Notes: generated by a model from the letters alone, not told the origin. A DNA stretch of 64,000 nucleotides from Delphinus delphis (GCF_949987515.2 NC_082689.1:101780957-101844956), one strand, 5' to 3'. Shown: positions 1 to 12,390, counted from the first letter of the stretch. Numbers and translations are program-made.

Positions 1-178
1 CATACATGTATCTATTATTTTCCCATTTACGTTATTATAGAATATTGAGCAGAGTTCCCTGTGCTGTACAGTAAGTCCTTGTTGGTTATCTATTTTATAT
101 ATAGCAGTGGGTATTGTCAAACCCAAACTCCCAATCTATCCCTACCCCTACCTTTCCCCCCTGGCAACCATAAATTTG
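1..178 (-). mobile_element. L1 3' UTR fragment, inverted arm
   Basis: Reads as the reverse complement of a cetartiodactyl L1 3' UTR; the segment with the phrase tgtgctgtacagtaagtcc matches the 3' ends at about 3240 and 29130 in opposite orientation. It is cut by the window edge. It switches abruptly at about 178 into sense-strand L1, so the two parts probably come from one twin-primed insertion. Confidence 0.7.
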
Positions 179-620
179 ACAACAGACTTTTTAATCAGAA
201 ACCATGAAAGAAGAGAGTGGGGTGAGATAACTAAAAGATTGAAAGATGAAAAATTTTATATCCAGTAAAATTATCCTTCAAACATGAAAGAGAAATAAAA
301 AATTTCTCAGGCAAAAAAAAAAAAAAAAAGAAAGAAAGAAAAAAGAAAAGAAAGAAAGAATTCAACAGTAGCAATCCTATTGAGAAAAAAATGTCAGGAA
401 AATGCCTCAAAAAAAGGAAAACTATATAAATCAGAAAATCAGATCTACATAAAAATGCTCAGAGAATTATAAAAAGAAAGAGAGAAAACTGAATAAATGT
501 AATGAATAGTACAGTTATAAGCATGGTAGATATTTACCCACAATCACTTTATATATAAATGGTATAAATATACCAATTAAAAGTCAGATACTGTCACAGT
601 GGATAAAACATAAATAAATA
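179..620 (+). mobile_element. L1 ORF1-end/ORF2-start fragment (sense)
   Basis: The stretch resembles the end of L1 ORF1 (residues around 'atccttcaaacatgaa') and then the ORF1-ORF2 spacer and ORF2 start. It is heavily mutated, contains no open frame, and includes an A/GAAA-rich insertion at about 311-360. Together with the antisense 3' UTR at 1-178 it has the arrangement expected for an L1 with a 5' inversion. Confidence 0.65.
311..360. repeat. A-rich / (GAAA)n low-complexity tract
   Basis: A run of A followed by imperfect GAAA units lies inside the L1 fragment. It has no other recognisable content. Confidence 0.85.
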
Positions 621-639
621 AAAAGACTCTCAGGTCCTT

Positions 640-1118
640 GCTTCCTCCTTTGCCATCTTCAAGTGATTATCAGCACAGAAGCTGAGGGATCTCTTCACAA
701 TATCAATTAGCTCATGTCCCTTCTCCACTCAGAACTCCGCAAGAATATTCTATTTTACTCAGAGCAAAAGTTAAAAGCCTTACATTAGCTTTCCAACCTT
801 GTTTTTATGATCTGACTTTCTCCCTCTCCTCTCTGGCCACTCTCATCTCCTTGCTTCCCCAGCTTGTGAGGCAGGCAATTACCTCCCAGATTTCTGTGTG
901 GCTAACTCACTCACCTCCTTCAAAGTTTTGCTCAAATGACACTTTCTTTAAAGTCTACCCTAACACACTATAAAGTTTACTTGTTTATGCCATTTGTTGT
1001 TCATTATCAGCTATTACAAATTCATTATAAACTCCATTAGGCAAGGATTTTTGTCGGCTTTGTTTGCTGATCTCCTAGGACAGTACCTGGCTCAATAAAT
1101 ATTTGTTGAATGAATGGA
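640..1118 (+). mobile_element. LINE-2 (L2) 3' end
   Basis: Old, diverged similarity to the L2 3' end in sense orientation. It finishes with the characteristic segment around 1090-1115 (caataaatatttgttgaatg), preceded by the 'aaactccattaggcaaggat' region. It is non-coding. Confidence 0.65.
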
Positions 1119-1221
1119 GTCCCTAACAATATCTACAGACACCTTCCAAAATTTAAGGCTTATATTCTGACACACACTGTGTTCTGAACATGTATCTTGT
1201 ACCACAGATACCACAGAAAAT

Positions 1222-1440
1222 TCAGCAAAATACAGCTCTGGGGCCAAATCTGTCCTGCTGCTGTTTATGTAAATAAAGCCTTATTGGAGTATAGCCACAC
1301 CCATTTGTATAGTTATTGTCTATGGCTGCTTTCAAGCTACAGAGACAGAGTTGAATAATTGCTCCCAAAATTCTGTGGTCTTTGAAAACTAAATATTTAC
1401 TATCTGTCACTCTACAGAAAAAAATTTGCTACCCCCGATA
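1222..1440 (+). mobile_element. hAT-type DNA transposon fossil
   Basis: Resembles a common mammalian non-autonomous DNA transposon whose copies contain 'taaataaagccttattgga' and 'gtctatggctgctttc' and end in a segment similar to 'tttgctacccc'. I recall the family as hAT-like but cannot assign the exact name without a library search. Short open frames over it are incidental. Confidence 0.5.
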
Positions 1441-2804
1441 TAGATATACATCTGGCCCACTGATTTCAAACATACAAACAAACAAACAAAAAATTAAAGA
1501 TTTCAAGTCTGTCTTTCTTTCATTTCTTTCTTTTCTTATCACAGAAAGAGATACCTTCACTAGTAAAGTCTTTCATTTCATTTTATTTCTCTGATTGAGT
1601 TCATTATGTGGAGGGAGAGGATGCAGAGAACACAGGGAGGGAATATATAGGAGCGAGTAGGTACATATTTTAATGGGCATTATATGGAACAATTGATAAC
1701 TTCTTCTGAAAGTTGAGTCCTTTCATATGCTTTTAGCTGCAGAAAGTGTTGAACGAATGCCTTCCTTCTCAGCCGGTGAGCCTTATCTGGTTCTTGTGTG
1801 TGACCTAATGAAGAGGGAGTAATTTAGAGAACTGCTAGCTGAGGTGAGAGGGTGGGGGATGCATCTATTTTATCTGCAGAGAGGTCTGGGGTATACTGGG
1901 TGCTCCTAAAGGATGCCCAGGCCCTGGGTAGGTGTTGATGGACAATTATCAGACAAAACAGCCAGATGAGAACAGTGGGACATAGAACAGCAAACTCTTG
2001 AAAGAACTACAAATGGATGCAGCCCCAGAAACTCTCCTGGGAGCACCCCAGGTAACTTGCTCTGTCTCCACGTCAATGTTCTTTCTGTTTTGCCACAATG
2101 AGTACACAGACAAGCAGAAGTATGGAGAGAGAAATTCAGCCACAAGGAGGTATGTAAATAAAGACTACTCAAATGAGAATAGATTCTATCGATTCAGAAC
2201 CTGCTCTAGCAAAGAAGTCAGAAAACATCTTGGTTTGGAAGAGGCTCAAAACTCGAAGTCGGGAAGAGGAGTGGGAAAACTTTATAGTGGAAAAAGGGGG
2301 ATAAGGCCTCAGGTATGCACTGATTGCAGCCTGTTGGTGTGGGGAAACTAGAAGTGATCAGACTAAAGGTGAAGCACCTCATGTGATGATTTGGGGAACA
2401 CATCTGTCTTTTACTGGTTGGCCCTGAGTTGGAAACAAGGGCAAAGAACAGGGAAGTTGGTAGTCATTGATGAAGTCCTTACTGTTCTGGGAACTACTGC
2501 AGACATTGTGGTTGGCTTCCCAGACTGGCTGCTGTAGAGGTTATGGGTCAGAGATCTATTGTCATGTATGGTCTGGCCATTGTCTATTTGTATATTCAGT
2601 CTCTCAGAGAAAAAGAAAACTATTTTCATGGTTCTTTGAATAAATGCAGAGAAGGAAAAGTTCAAAGGAAGAGAGAAGAAGAAAAGAGGATGATTCATAA
2701 CAAAGAAAGGGATTGTTACATCTTTGATTAGATAATTGACATCACTTAGGTGGAGAACAGTGCAGAATGAAAATCTACAATATCCTTCCCACTCCTGGTC
2801 ATAT
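1441..2804. other. No gene seen
   Basis: Diverged, mostly unique DNA. The short open frames here (up to 146 codons on the minus strand at 2411-2851) lack recognisable domains, and the longest one runs into the adjacent L1. I see nothing I would annotate as an exon. Confidence 0.6.
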
Positions 2805-3370
2805 ATCTGAAAAGGCGAAAACTCTAATTCAAAAAGATTCACGCACCCCAATGTTCATTACAGCACTATTTACAATAGCCAAGACCCAGAAGCAACCTAA
2901 ATGCCTGTCAACAGATGAATGGATAAAGAAGATGTAGTACATATATACAATGGAATATTACTCAGCCATAGAAAAGAATGAAATTATGCCATTTGCAGCA
3001 ACATGGATGGACCTAGAGATTATCACACTAAGTGAAGTAAGTTAGAGAGAGAAAGACAAATATCCTATGATATCACTTTTATGTGGAATCTAAAAAATAT
3101 AATACAAATGAACTTATTTACAAACAGAAATAGACCCACAGACATAGAAAACAAATTTATGGCTACTAAGGGGTAAAGGGAGAGGAGATAAATTAAGAGT
3201 TGGGGATTAACAAATACACAGTACTATATATAAAATAGATAAACAAGGACCGGACCTACTGTATAGCACAGGAACTATATTATTTATGTATATATATATA
3301 TGAATCACTTTGCTTACACCTTAAAATAACACTACATTGTAAATCAGCTATATTTCCTATAATATCTAAA
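2805..3370 (+). mobile_element. L1 3' end (5'-truncated, sense)
   Basis: Encodes the decayed C-terminus of L1 ORF2 (the DNA around acagatgaatggataaagaa and atggaatattactcagcc) followed by the older 3' UTR type with tgtatagcacaggaactat. ORF2 is destroyed by stops. The 3' end lacks a clean poly(A), which suits an old copy. Confidence 0.85.
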
Positions 3371-3505
3371 TCACCCATCTACATCCTCATGTCCCTTTAA
3401 TAAAGAAGCAACAGTCTGTGTTTTGTTTGTTCTTCATTTCCACAAACTGAAATGAGACTTTTACTAAGTCATTCCTACTTCTTAAGGCTGGCATTGTGAT
3501 TAAAA

Positions 3506-3883
3506 AAAGATGTGTCAGGCTTCCCTCAATGGCTCAGTGGTTAAGAATCTGCCTGCCAATGCAGGGGACACAAGTTTGAGCCCTGGTCCGGGAAGATCCC
3601 ATATGCCGCAGAGCAACTAAGCCCGTGCACCGCACTACTGAGTCTGTGCTCTACAGCCCACAAGCCACAATTACTGAGCCCATGTGCCACAGCTACTGAA
3701 GCCCGAGTGCCTAGAGCCTGTGCTCTGTAACAAGAGAAGCCACGCCAATGAGAAGCCCATGCACCACAACCAAGAGTAGACCCCACTCACCACAACTAGA
3801 AAAAGCCCACATGCAGCAATGAAGACCCAATGCAGCCAAAAATGAAAAACTTAAACAAATAAATTTAAAAATAAAGATGTGTC
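3506..3883 (+). mobile_element. Long CHR-type tRNA SINE with 11-bp TSD
   Basis: The body at 3517-3872 begins with a tRNA-related head (ggcttccctcaatggctcag), has a middle of many 'cc-caca-ct-actgagccc'-like units and ends in an A-rich tail. Perfect 11-bp duplications (aaagatgtgtc) lie at 3506-3516 and 3873-3883. This is the long CHR form shared by cetartiodactyls. Open frames across it are not genes. Confidence 0.9.
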
Positions 3884-4129
3884 TTCACACATCCTGTAAA
3901 ATATTCTGGAGGCTGAGGAAACCCATACATAAATATAAAAGCACAATTAGATAGATTGATAATACCCATCTCTTGGAAATGTGGGACATCACCTCGGGGG
4001 CACTCTGCTTCTAGAAGGCTTGTTGACATTTTATTATCCACCCTGTAAGGTAAGGTGATAACTCAGCTATTCTAATTCCTACCAACTACAACATTAGTAC
4101 ACAAAATATTTCAACTTAAGGGTACCACT

Positions 4130-5785
4130 TGGAGACCTTCAAGATGGCAGAAGAGTAAGAGATGGAGATCACCTTCCTCCCCAAAAATACATAAGAAATA
4201 TATCTACATGTGGAACAACTCCTACAGAACACCTACTGAACTCTGGCAGAAGACCTCAGACTTCCCAAAAGGCAAGAAATTCCCCACGTACCTGGGTAGG
4301 GCAAAAGAAAAAACAGAGACAAAAGAATAGGGACTGGACCTGCACCAGTGGGAGGGAGCTGTGAAGGAGGAAAGGTTTCCACACAGTAGGAAGCCCCTTC
4401 GAGGGTGGAGACTGCGGGTGGCGGAGGGGGGAAGCTTCGGAGCCTCGGAGGAGAGTGCAGCCACAGAGCTGTGGAGGGCGAAGCAGAGAGATTCCTGCAC
4501 AGAGGGTCAGTGCCAGCCAGCACTCACCAGCCCGAGAGGCTTGTCTGCTCACCCACCAGGGCGGGCAGTTGCTGGGAGCTGAGGCTCAGGCTTCGGAGGT
4601 CGGATTGCAGGGAGAGGACTGGGGTTGGCTGCGTGAACACAGCCTGTAGGGGGCTAATGCACCACAGCTAGCTGGGAGGGAGTCTGGGAAAAAGTCTGGA
4701 CCTGCCAAAGAAGCAAGAGACTATTGTTTTGGGGTGCGCGAGGAGAGGGGATTCAGAGCACCATCTAAATAGCTCCAGAGATGGGCGTGAGCTGTGGTTA
4801 TCAGCGTGGACCCCAGAGAGGGGTATGAGATGTTAAGGCTGCTGCTGCAGCCACCAAGAAGCCTGTGTGAAAGCACAGGTCACTATCCACACCTCTCCTC
4901 CCAGGAGCCTGTGCAGCCCTCCACTGCCAGGGTCCCGTGATTCAGGGACAACTTCCCCGGGAGAACACACATCGCTCCTCAGGCTGTTGCAACATCATGA
5001 CGACCTCTGCCACCACAGGCTTGCCCCGCATTCCGAACCCCTTCCTTTCCCCGGCATGAGTGAGCCAGAGCCCGTTAATCAGCTGCTTCTTTAACCCCAT
5101 CATTTCTGAGCCAAAAACACAGGCCCTCAGGGGACCTACATGCAGAGGTAGGGCCAAATCCAAAGCTGAACCCCAGGAGCTGTGCGAACAAAGAAGAGAA
5201 AGGGAAATTTCTCTGTGCAGCCTCAGGAGCAGCGGAATAAATGTCCACAATCAACTTGATGTACCCTGCATCTGTGGAATATCTGAATAGACAGTGAATC
5301 ATACCAAAATTAAGGCAGTGGATTTTGGGAGCAACAATATTTTTTTTCCCTTTTTCTCTTTTTCTGTGTGGCTGACAGGGTCTTGGTACTCCGGCTGGGA
5401 GTCAGGCCTGTGCCTATAAGGTGGGAGAGCTGAGTTCAGGACATTTGTCCACCAGAGACCTCCCAGAGATCTCCATCTCAATGCTAAGACCCAGCTCCAC
5501 TCAATGACCAGAAAGCTAAAGTGCTGGACACCCTATGCCAAACAACAAGCAAGACAGGAACACAACCCCATCCATTAGCAGAGAGGCTGCCTAAAATCAT
5601 AATAAGGTCACAGACACCCCACAACATACCACCAGACATGGTCCTGCCCACCAGAAAGACAAGATCCAGCCTCATCCACTAGAACACAGGCATGAGTCCC
5701 CCCCACCAGGAAGCCTACACAATCCACTGAACCAAACTTACCCACTGGGGGCAGACACTAAAAACAATGGGAACGACGAAGCTTC
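4130..5785 (+). promoter_or_regulatory. L1 5' UTR / internal promoter region
   Basis: About 1.65 kb of GC-richer sequence between the 5' TSD and ORF1 of the L1. It is the most GC-rich non-viral stretch of the window, as expected for an L1 internal promoter, and is now depleted of CpG by mutation. The open frames of 60-102 codons here on both strands reflect composition, not genes. Confidence 0.75.
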
Positions 5786-6700
5786 CACCTCTGAAAAGGA
5801 GACACCAAACACAGTAAGTTAAGCAAAATGAGAAGACAGAGAAACACACAGCAGATGAAGGAGCAAGGTAAAAACCCACCAGAACATACAAATGAAGAGC
5901 AAATAGGCAGTGTACCTGAAAAAGAATTCAGAGTAATGATACTAAAAATGATCCAAAATCTTAGAAATAGAATAGAGAAAATAAAAGAAACGTTTAACGA
6001 GGACCCAGAAGAACTAAAGGACAAAGATGAACAACACAATAAATTAAATTAAAAATACACTAGAAGGAATCAATAGCAGAATAACTGAGGGAGAAGAATG
6101 GATAAGTGACCTGGAAGATAAAACAGTGGAAATAATTACCACAGAGCAGAATAAAGAAAAAAGAATGAAAAGAATTGAGGACAGGCTCAGAGATACCTGG
6201 GACAACAGTAAAAGCAGCAATATTCGAATTATAGGGGTCCCAGAAGAAGAAGAGAATAAAAAAGGACTGAGAAAATATTTAAAGAGGTTAGTTGAAAACT
6301 TCCCTAATATGGGAAAAGACATACTTAATCAAGTATAGAAAGCACAGAGAGTCCCATACAGGATAAATCCAAGGAGAAACATGCCAAGACACATATTAAT
6401 CAAACCATCAAAAATTAAATACACAGAAAAAGTACTAAAAGGAGCAAGGGAAAAATAACACACAAGGGAATCCCCCATAAGGTTAACAGCTGATCTTTCA
6501 GCAGAAAGTCTGCAAGCCAGAAGGCAGTGGCAGGACATATTTAAAGTGATGAAAGGGAAAAACCTATAACAAAGATTACTCTACCCAAAAGGATCTCATT
6601 CAGATTCGACAGAGAAATTAAAACCTTTACAGACAAGCAAAAGCTAAAAGAATTCAGCACCAACAAACGAGCTTTACAACAAATGCTAAGGGAATTTCTC
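5786..6700 (+). pseudogene. L1 ORF1 (RNA-binding protein), broken
   Basis: Remains of the L1 ORF1 trimeric RNA chaperone. A 74-codon frame (5828-6052) covers the N-terminal and coiled-coil part and includes 'RNRIEKIKETFNEDPEEL'. A second frame (6126-6338, different phase) holds the end of the coiled coil and the start of the RRM, including 'RIIGVPEEEENKKG'. The C-terminal domain beyond 6340 is recognisable in DNA only, interrupted by stops. In intact L1s this protein coats the element's own RNA in the cytoplasm; this copy cannot make it. Confidence 0.85.
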
Positions 6701-6759
6701 TAGGCAGGAAACACAAAAGAAGGAAAAGACTTACAATAACAAGCCCAAAACAATTAAGA

Positions 6760-9700
6760 AAATGGTAATAGGAACATACATATTGATAATTATCTTAAAT
6801 ATAAATGGATTAAATGTTCCAACCAAAAGACATAGACTGGCTGAATGGATACAAAAACAAGACCTGTATATATGGAGTCTACAAGAGACCCATTTCAGAA
6901 ATAGGGACACACACAGACTGAAACTGAGGGAATAGAAAAAGTTATTCCATGCAAATGGAAATCAAAAGAAAGAAGGAGTAGCAATACTCATATCATATAA
7001 AATAAACTTTAAAATAAATACTATTACAAGAGACAAGGTGGACACTACATAACGTTCAAGGGATCAATCCAGGAAGATATAACAGTTGTAAATATTTATG
7101 CACCCAACATCAGAGCACCTCAATACATAAGGCAAATGCTAACAACAATAAAAGGAGAAATTGACAGTAACACAATCTTAGTAGGGGACTTTAACACCCC
7201 ACTTTCACCAATTGACAGATCATCTAAAATGAAAATAAATAAGGAAACACAAGCTTTAAAAGATACATTAAACAAGATGGACTTAGTTGATATTTATAGG
7301 ACATTCCATCCAAAAACAACAGAATACATTTTCTTCTCAAGTGCGCGTGGAACATTTCCAAGATAGATCATATCTTGGGTCATATATTAAGCCTTGGTAA
7401 ATTTAACTGAATTGAGATTGTATCAAGTGTGTTTTCTACCACAACACTATGAGACAAGATATCAATTACAGGAAAAAATCTGTAAAAAATACAAACACAT
7501 GGAGGCTAAACAATACACTATGTAATAACCCAGAGATCAGTGAAGAAATCAAAGATTAAATAAAAAAATACCTAGAAACAAATGACAATAAAAACACGAC
7601 GACCCAAAACCCATGGGATGCAGCAACAGCAGTTCAAAGAGCGAAGTTTATAGCAATACAATCCTACCTCAAGAAACAAGAAACATCTCAAATAAACAAC
7701 CTAAACTTATATCTAAAGAAATTAGATAAAGGAGAAAAAGAGAACCCCCAAACTTAGCAGAAGGAAAGAAATCAAAATGATGAGATCAGAAATAAATGAA
7801 AAAGAAATGAAAGAAACAATAACAAAGATCAAGAAAACTAAAAGCTGGTTCTTTGAGAAGATAAACAAAATTGATAAACCATTAGCCAGACTAATCAAGA
7901 AAAAGAAGGGAGAAGACTCAAATCAATAGAATAAGAGATGCAAAAGGAGAAGTAATAACTAACGCTGCAGAAATACAAAGCATCATGGGAGATTACTATA
8001 AACAACTATATACCAATAAAATGGACACCTGGAATAAATGGACAAACTCTTAGAAAATCACAACCTTCTGAGACTGAACCAGGAAGAAATAGAAAATATA
8101 AACAGACCAATCCCAAGCACTGAAATTGAGACTGTGATTAAAAATCTTCCACCAAACCAAAGCCCAGGACAGATGGCTTCACAGGCAAATTCTATCAAAC
8201 TTTTAGAGAAGAGCTAACACCTATCCTTCTCAAACTCTTCCAAAATATGTCAGAGTGAGGAAGACTTCCAAACTCATTCTATGAGGCCACCATCATCCTG
8301 ATACCAAAACCAGACAAAGATGTCACACAGAAAGAAAACTACAAGCCAATATTACTGATGAACATAGAATGCAAAATCCTCAACAAAATACTAGCAAACA
8401 GAATCCAACAGCACCTTAAAAAGGTCATACACCATGATCAAGTAGGGTTTATCCCAGGAATGCAAGGATTCTTCAATGTATGCAAATCAATGAATGTGAT
8501 ACAGCATACTAACAAACTGAAGAAGAAAAACCATATGAACCTGTCAACAGATGCAGAAAAACTTTTGACAAAATTCAACACCAATTTATAATAAAAACCC
8601 TCCAGAAAGTAGGCATAGATGGAACTTACCTCAACATAATAAAGGCCATATATGACAAACCCACAGCCAACATCATTCTCAATGGGGAAAAAGTGAAACC
8701 ATTTCCACTAAGATCAGGAACAAGACAAGGTTGCCCACTCTCACCACTCTTATTCAACATAGTTTTGGAAATTTTAGTCACAGCAATCAGAGAAGAAAAA
8801 GAAAAAAAAATCTAATTTGGAAAAGAAGTAAAGCTGTCACTGTTTGCAGATGACATGATACTATACATAGAGAATCCTAAAGATGCCACAAAAATCTACT
8901 AGAGCTAATCAATGAATTTGGTAAAGTTGCAGGATACAAAATTAATGCACAGAAATCTCTTGCATTCCTATACACTAATGATGAAAAATATGAAAGAGAA
9001 ATTAAGGAAACACTCCCATTTACCATCACAACATAAAGAATAAAATACCTAGGAATAAACCTACCTAAGGAGACAAAATACCTGTATGAAGAAAACTATA
9101 AGACACTGGTGAAAAAAATTAAAGATGATACAAACAGATGGAGAGATATACCATGTTCTTGGATTGGAAGAATCAACATTATAAAAATGACTATACTACC
9201 CAAAGCAATCTACAGATTCAATGCAATCTCTATGAAACTACCAATGGAATTTTGCACAGTACTAGAACAAAATATTTCACAATTTGCATGGAAACACACA
9301 GGACCCAAATAGTCAAAGCAATCCTGAGAAAGAAAAACCAAGCTGGAGGAATCAGGCTCCCTGACTTCTGACTATACTACAAAGCTACAGTAATCAAGAG
9401 AGTATGGTACTGGCACAAAAACAGAAATATAGATCAAAGGAACATGATAGAAAGCCCAGAGATAAAACCACACACATATGGTCACCTTATTTTGGTAAAG
9501 GAGTCAAGAATATACAATGGAGAAAATAGAAAAGCCTCTTCAATAAGTGGTGCTGGGAAAACTGGACAGCTACATGTAAAAGAATGAAATTAGAACACTC
9601 CCTAACACCATACACAAAAATAAACTCATAATGAATTAAATATCTAAATGTAAGGCCAGACACTATAAAACTCTTAGAGGTAAATGTAGGCAGAATACTC

Positions 9701-10570
9701 TGTGGCATAAATCATAGCAAGATCCTTTTTTACCCACCTCCTAGAGAAATGCAAATAAAAACAAAAATAAACAAATAGGACCTTATGAAACTTAAAAGCT
9801 TTTGCACAGCAAAGGAAACCATAAACAAGACAAAAAGACAACCTTCAGAATGGGTGAAGATATTTGCAAATGAAGCAACTGACAAGAGATTAATCTCCAA
9901 AATTTACAAGCAGCTCATGCAGCTCAATATCAAAAAAACAACCCAATCCAAAAATGGGCAGCAGACCTAAACAAACATTTCTCCAGGGAAGATATACAGA
10001 TTGCCAACAAATACATGAAAGAATGCTCAACATCACTAATCATTAGAGAAAGGCAAATCAAATCTACAATAATGTATCACCTCACACCAGTCAGAATGGT
10101 GATCATGAAATAATCTACCAACAATAAATGCTGGAGAGGGTGTGGAGAAAAGACAACCCTCTTGCACTATTGGTGGGAATGTTAATTGATATAGCCACTA
10201 TTTAGAACAGTATGGGGGTTCCTTAAAAAAACTAAAAATAGAACTACCATATGACCCAGCAATCCCACTACTGGGCATACACCCTGATAAAACCATAATT
10301 CAAAAAGAGTCATGTACCACAATGTTCATTGCAGCTCTATTTACAATAGCGAGGACATGGAAGCAACCTAAGTGTCCATCAACAGATGAATGGATAAAGA
10401 AGATGTGGCACATGTATACAACGTAATATTACTCAGCCACAAAAAGTAATGAAACTGAGTTGTTTGTAGTGAGGTGGATGGACCTTGAGTCTGTCATACA
10501 GAGTGAAGTAAGTCAGAAGGAGAAAAACAAATACTGTATGCTAACACATATGTATGGAATCTAAAAAAAA
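6760..10570 (+). pseudogene. L1 ORF2 (endonuclease-RT), broken
   Basis: Decayed LINE-1 ORF2. The endonuclease domain survives as a frame at 7136-7366 with 'ILVGDFNTPLSPIDRSS' and 'DIYRTFHPKT'. The RT region is traceable from 8358 ('[14 protein letters not shown]', '[15 protein letters not shown]'), and DNA at about 8840-8870 covers the catalytic FADD-like site. The C-terminal region appears at 9109-9371 and 9785-9970. Each piece is in a different frame with several stops between. The family protein nicks target DNA and primes reverse transcription there; none of that is possible from this copy. Confidence 0.88.
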
Positions 10571-10944
10571 AAAAAAAGGTTATGAAGAACCTAGGGGCAG
10601 GACAGGAATAAAGATCCAGATGCAGAGAATGGACTTGACGACATGGGGAGGGGGAAGGGTAAGCTGGGATGAAGTGAGAGAGTGGCACGGACATATATAC
10701 ACTACCAAATGTAAAATAGATAGCTAGTGGGAAGCAACCGCATAGCACAGGGAGTTCTTCTTGGTGCTTTGTGATCACCTAGGGGTGAGGGATAGGGGGA
10801 GTGGGAGGGAGACGCAAGAGGGAGGAGATATGGGGATATATGTATATGTATAGCTGATTCACCCTATTATAAATCAGAAACTAACACACCATTGTAAAGC
10901 AATAATACTCCAATAAAGATGCTAAAAAAAAAAAGTGTACCACT

Positions 10945-11624
10945 CCTCCACTTTTTGAAAAAAGAATATAAATTGTCATTTTTGATTTTTAGATAGAATG
11001 GATTTTTCTTAGTCTGTACCATTTTTGCTGTCAGCTCAACTGTCAATAATAAATAATGTATATAAGACACAATTATAGAAGTTTACACAAAGTCAGGTTT
11101 TAAAGTGGGCTAATTTTTATGGCTTCCTACGCATAAAATGGTCTAATTTTTAGCAATTTTCTGCTCATGAAAAGCCCTTTTTAAAAATCAACTTTTCTTT
11201 GAAACAGAACATGAACAATGGCTATTTTCACTTACAACAACACTGAGCTTCTAAATGTTGATTGGTATTTCATGAGAAATGTTTTTTTTTTCCCTCACCT
11301 GCTGATGAAAGCAAATCTATTGCAAATTACATAAGTGAAATTCCATATTATCCTTTGTTATCTAAGTCCTAGAAATAAAGACTTTTCACATGAGCACTTT
11401 TCACATGTGCTCTTTATAGCACATGTGAAAAGAATAGATGCTATATAAATGGATGTTTGTTGAATAGCCATTGCCCATAAAGTTTGAACATTTATAAACC
11501 TCCATCAGGGTTCAGCCTGATTTAAAATCACTGTTGCTCGAGGTCTTCAGCTGGCATCAGCTCTTCCTTAACTTGATCTCTATAGGCAATAAAACAACAA
11601 TAATATTTCCTCATTTGTTGGCAC
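10945..11624. other. No gene seen; AT-rich unique DNA
   Basis: Nothing coding or repetitive was recognised apart from the perfect hairpin at 11397-11432. Confidence 0.6.
11397..11432. repeat. Perfect inverted repeat, 15-bp arms
   Basis: Arm cttttcacatgtgct (11397-11411), 6-base spacer, then arm agcacatgtgaaaag (11418-11432). An imperfect direct copy of the first arm (cttttcacatgagca, about 11382-11396) lies immediately upstream. There is no surrounding transposon and no terminator-type T run. Confidence 0.9.
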
Positions 11625-11800
11625 AGGGCAAATGTAACCCTGGCCTCAGAGTCAGGAGGCCAGTGTTCTGGACTTGTCCCTGTCACTAATAGACATGTGG
11701 TTGGTGGCAATCCCTGACCTTTCTGGACTGTAGTTTGCTCACCTGCTAAATGAGGGATCTGCATTAGATAACCTCCAAGGACCTTTTAAAGGCAATGTGA
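11625..11800 (+). mobile_element. MIR SINE fragment
   Basis: Weak but ordered similarity to MIR core sequence, ending in the 'tgctcacctgctaaatgagg' type segment. It is old and diverged. Confidence 0.5.
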
Positions 11801-12057
11801 TTAACTGGCTAGCAGCTGACCTTCCCCAAATGTTATGTTTTTTAAAGAGCTGAGGTGCCAAGCTGATGGTCTCTGTGGCCTCTGAAGAAAAGTGCTGTGA
11901 AATATTGTTTAATTTTATAGTTTCATCAAAATGAAACATCTATATTTTCTGCAAAATATGTAAATGAACAAGTAAAATAAGTAAATGCTTGCATGGAAAC
12001 ATGCAGAAGGAAGAGAAAGAAAAGAGGAAAATAAGTGACAATGGACATTTATGTGTA

Positions 12058-12083
12058 GGATATCCCCATCTTTGGGGATATCC
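12058..12083. repeat. Perfect inverted repeat, 11-bp arms
   Basis: ggatatcccca (12058-12068), 4-base loop, tggggatatcc (12073-12083). No associated gene was found. Confidence 0.9.
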
Positions 12084-12154
12084 ATAGAAAATATCACAGT
12101 CACAACATGTTGGGATGAGAATGGGATTAAAGGAATTGTCAGCTTCTTTCCAAA

Positions 12155-12390
12155 TAAGCCATTCATTTATTTGTCTACTCATTCACTTTATTTGTCCAAC
12201 AATTTTTTGGCAGACTATGTGACAGGCACTCTTCTAGACTCTTCTAGAGATAAATAACACAGACAAGGTTTCTGTGTGCATGGAACTTACATTATAGAGG
12301 AAATGACAATGAACAAGTGAACAAAGGTTAAATAATAAAATTTTTAGTGAGTGATAGTGTTATGAAGAAAATAAAACATGGAACATGAAG
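12155..12390 (+). mobile_element. L2-like 3' end fragment
   Basis: Resembles the L2 segment 'ggcactcttctagac ... catggaacttacattatag ... tgaacaagtgaac'. It is diverged. Confidence 0.55.

Larger units (their letters stand above)
4118..10944 (+). mobile_element. Near full-length L1 with TSD
   Basis: A sense-strand LINE-1 about 6.8 kb long. In order it has a GC-rich 5' UTR (about 4130-5785) starting near 'caagatggcagaagagtaag', a broken ORF1, a broken ORF2, and a 3' UTR ending in 'ccaataaagatgct' plus an A tail at 10924-10934. The target-site duplication is 12 bp with one mismatch (aagggtaccact at 4118-4129, aagtgtaccact at 10933-10944). Many stops and frameshifts make it inactive. Its 3' UTR type matches the copies at 21213, 44832 and 46166, while its 5' UTR is unlike that of the antisense L1 near 51500-52385. 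Confidence 0.93.

Noticed and set aside
3541..3786. Frames with GCGAWASHWRG-like content recurring at 18817, 23117, 34471 and 47064
   Set aside because: All are translations of CHR SINEs; the recurrence reflects the repeat, not a gene family.
4222..5302. Cluster of open frames on both strands as a GC-rich gene or CpG island promoter
   Set aside because: The whole segment is the L1 5' UTR; GC-rich sequence with few stops explains the frames.
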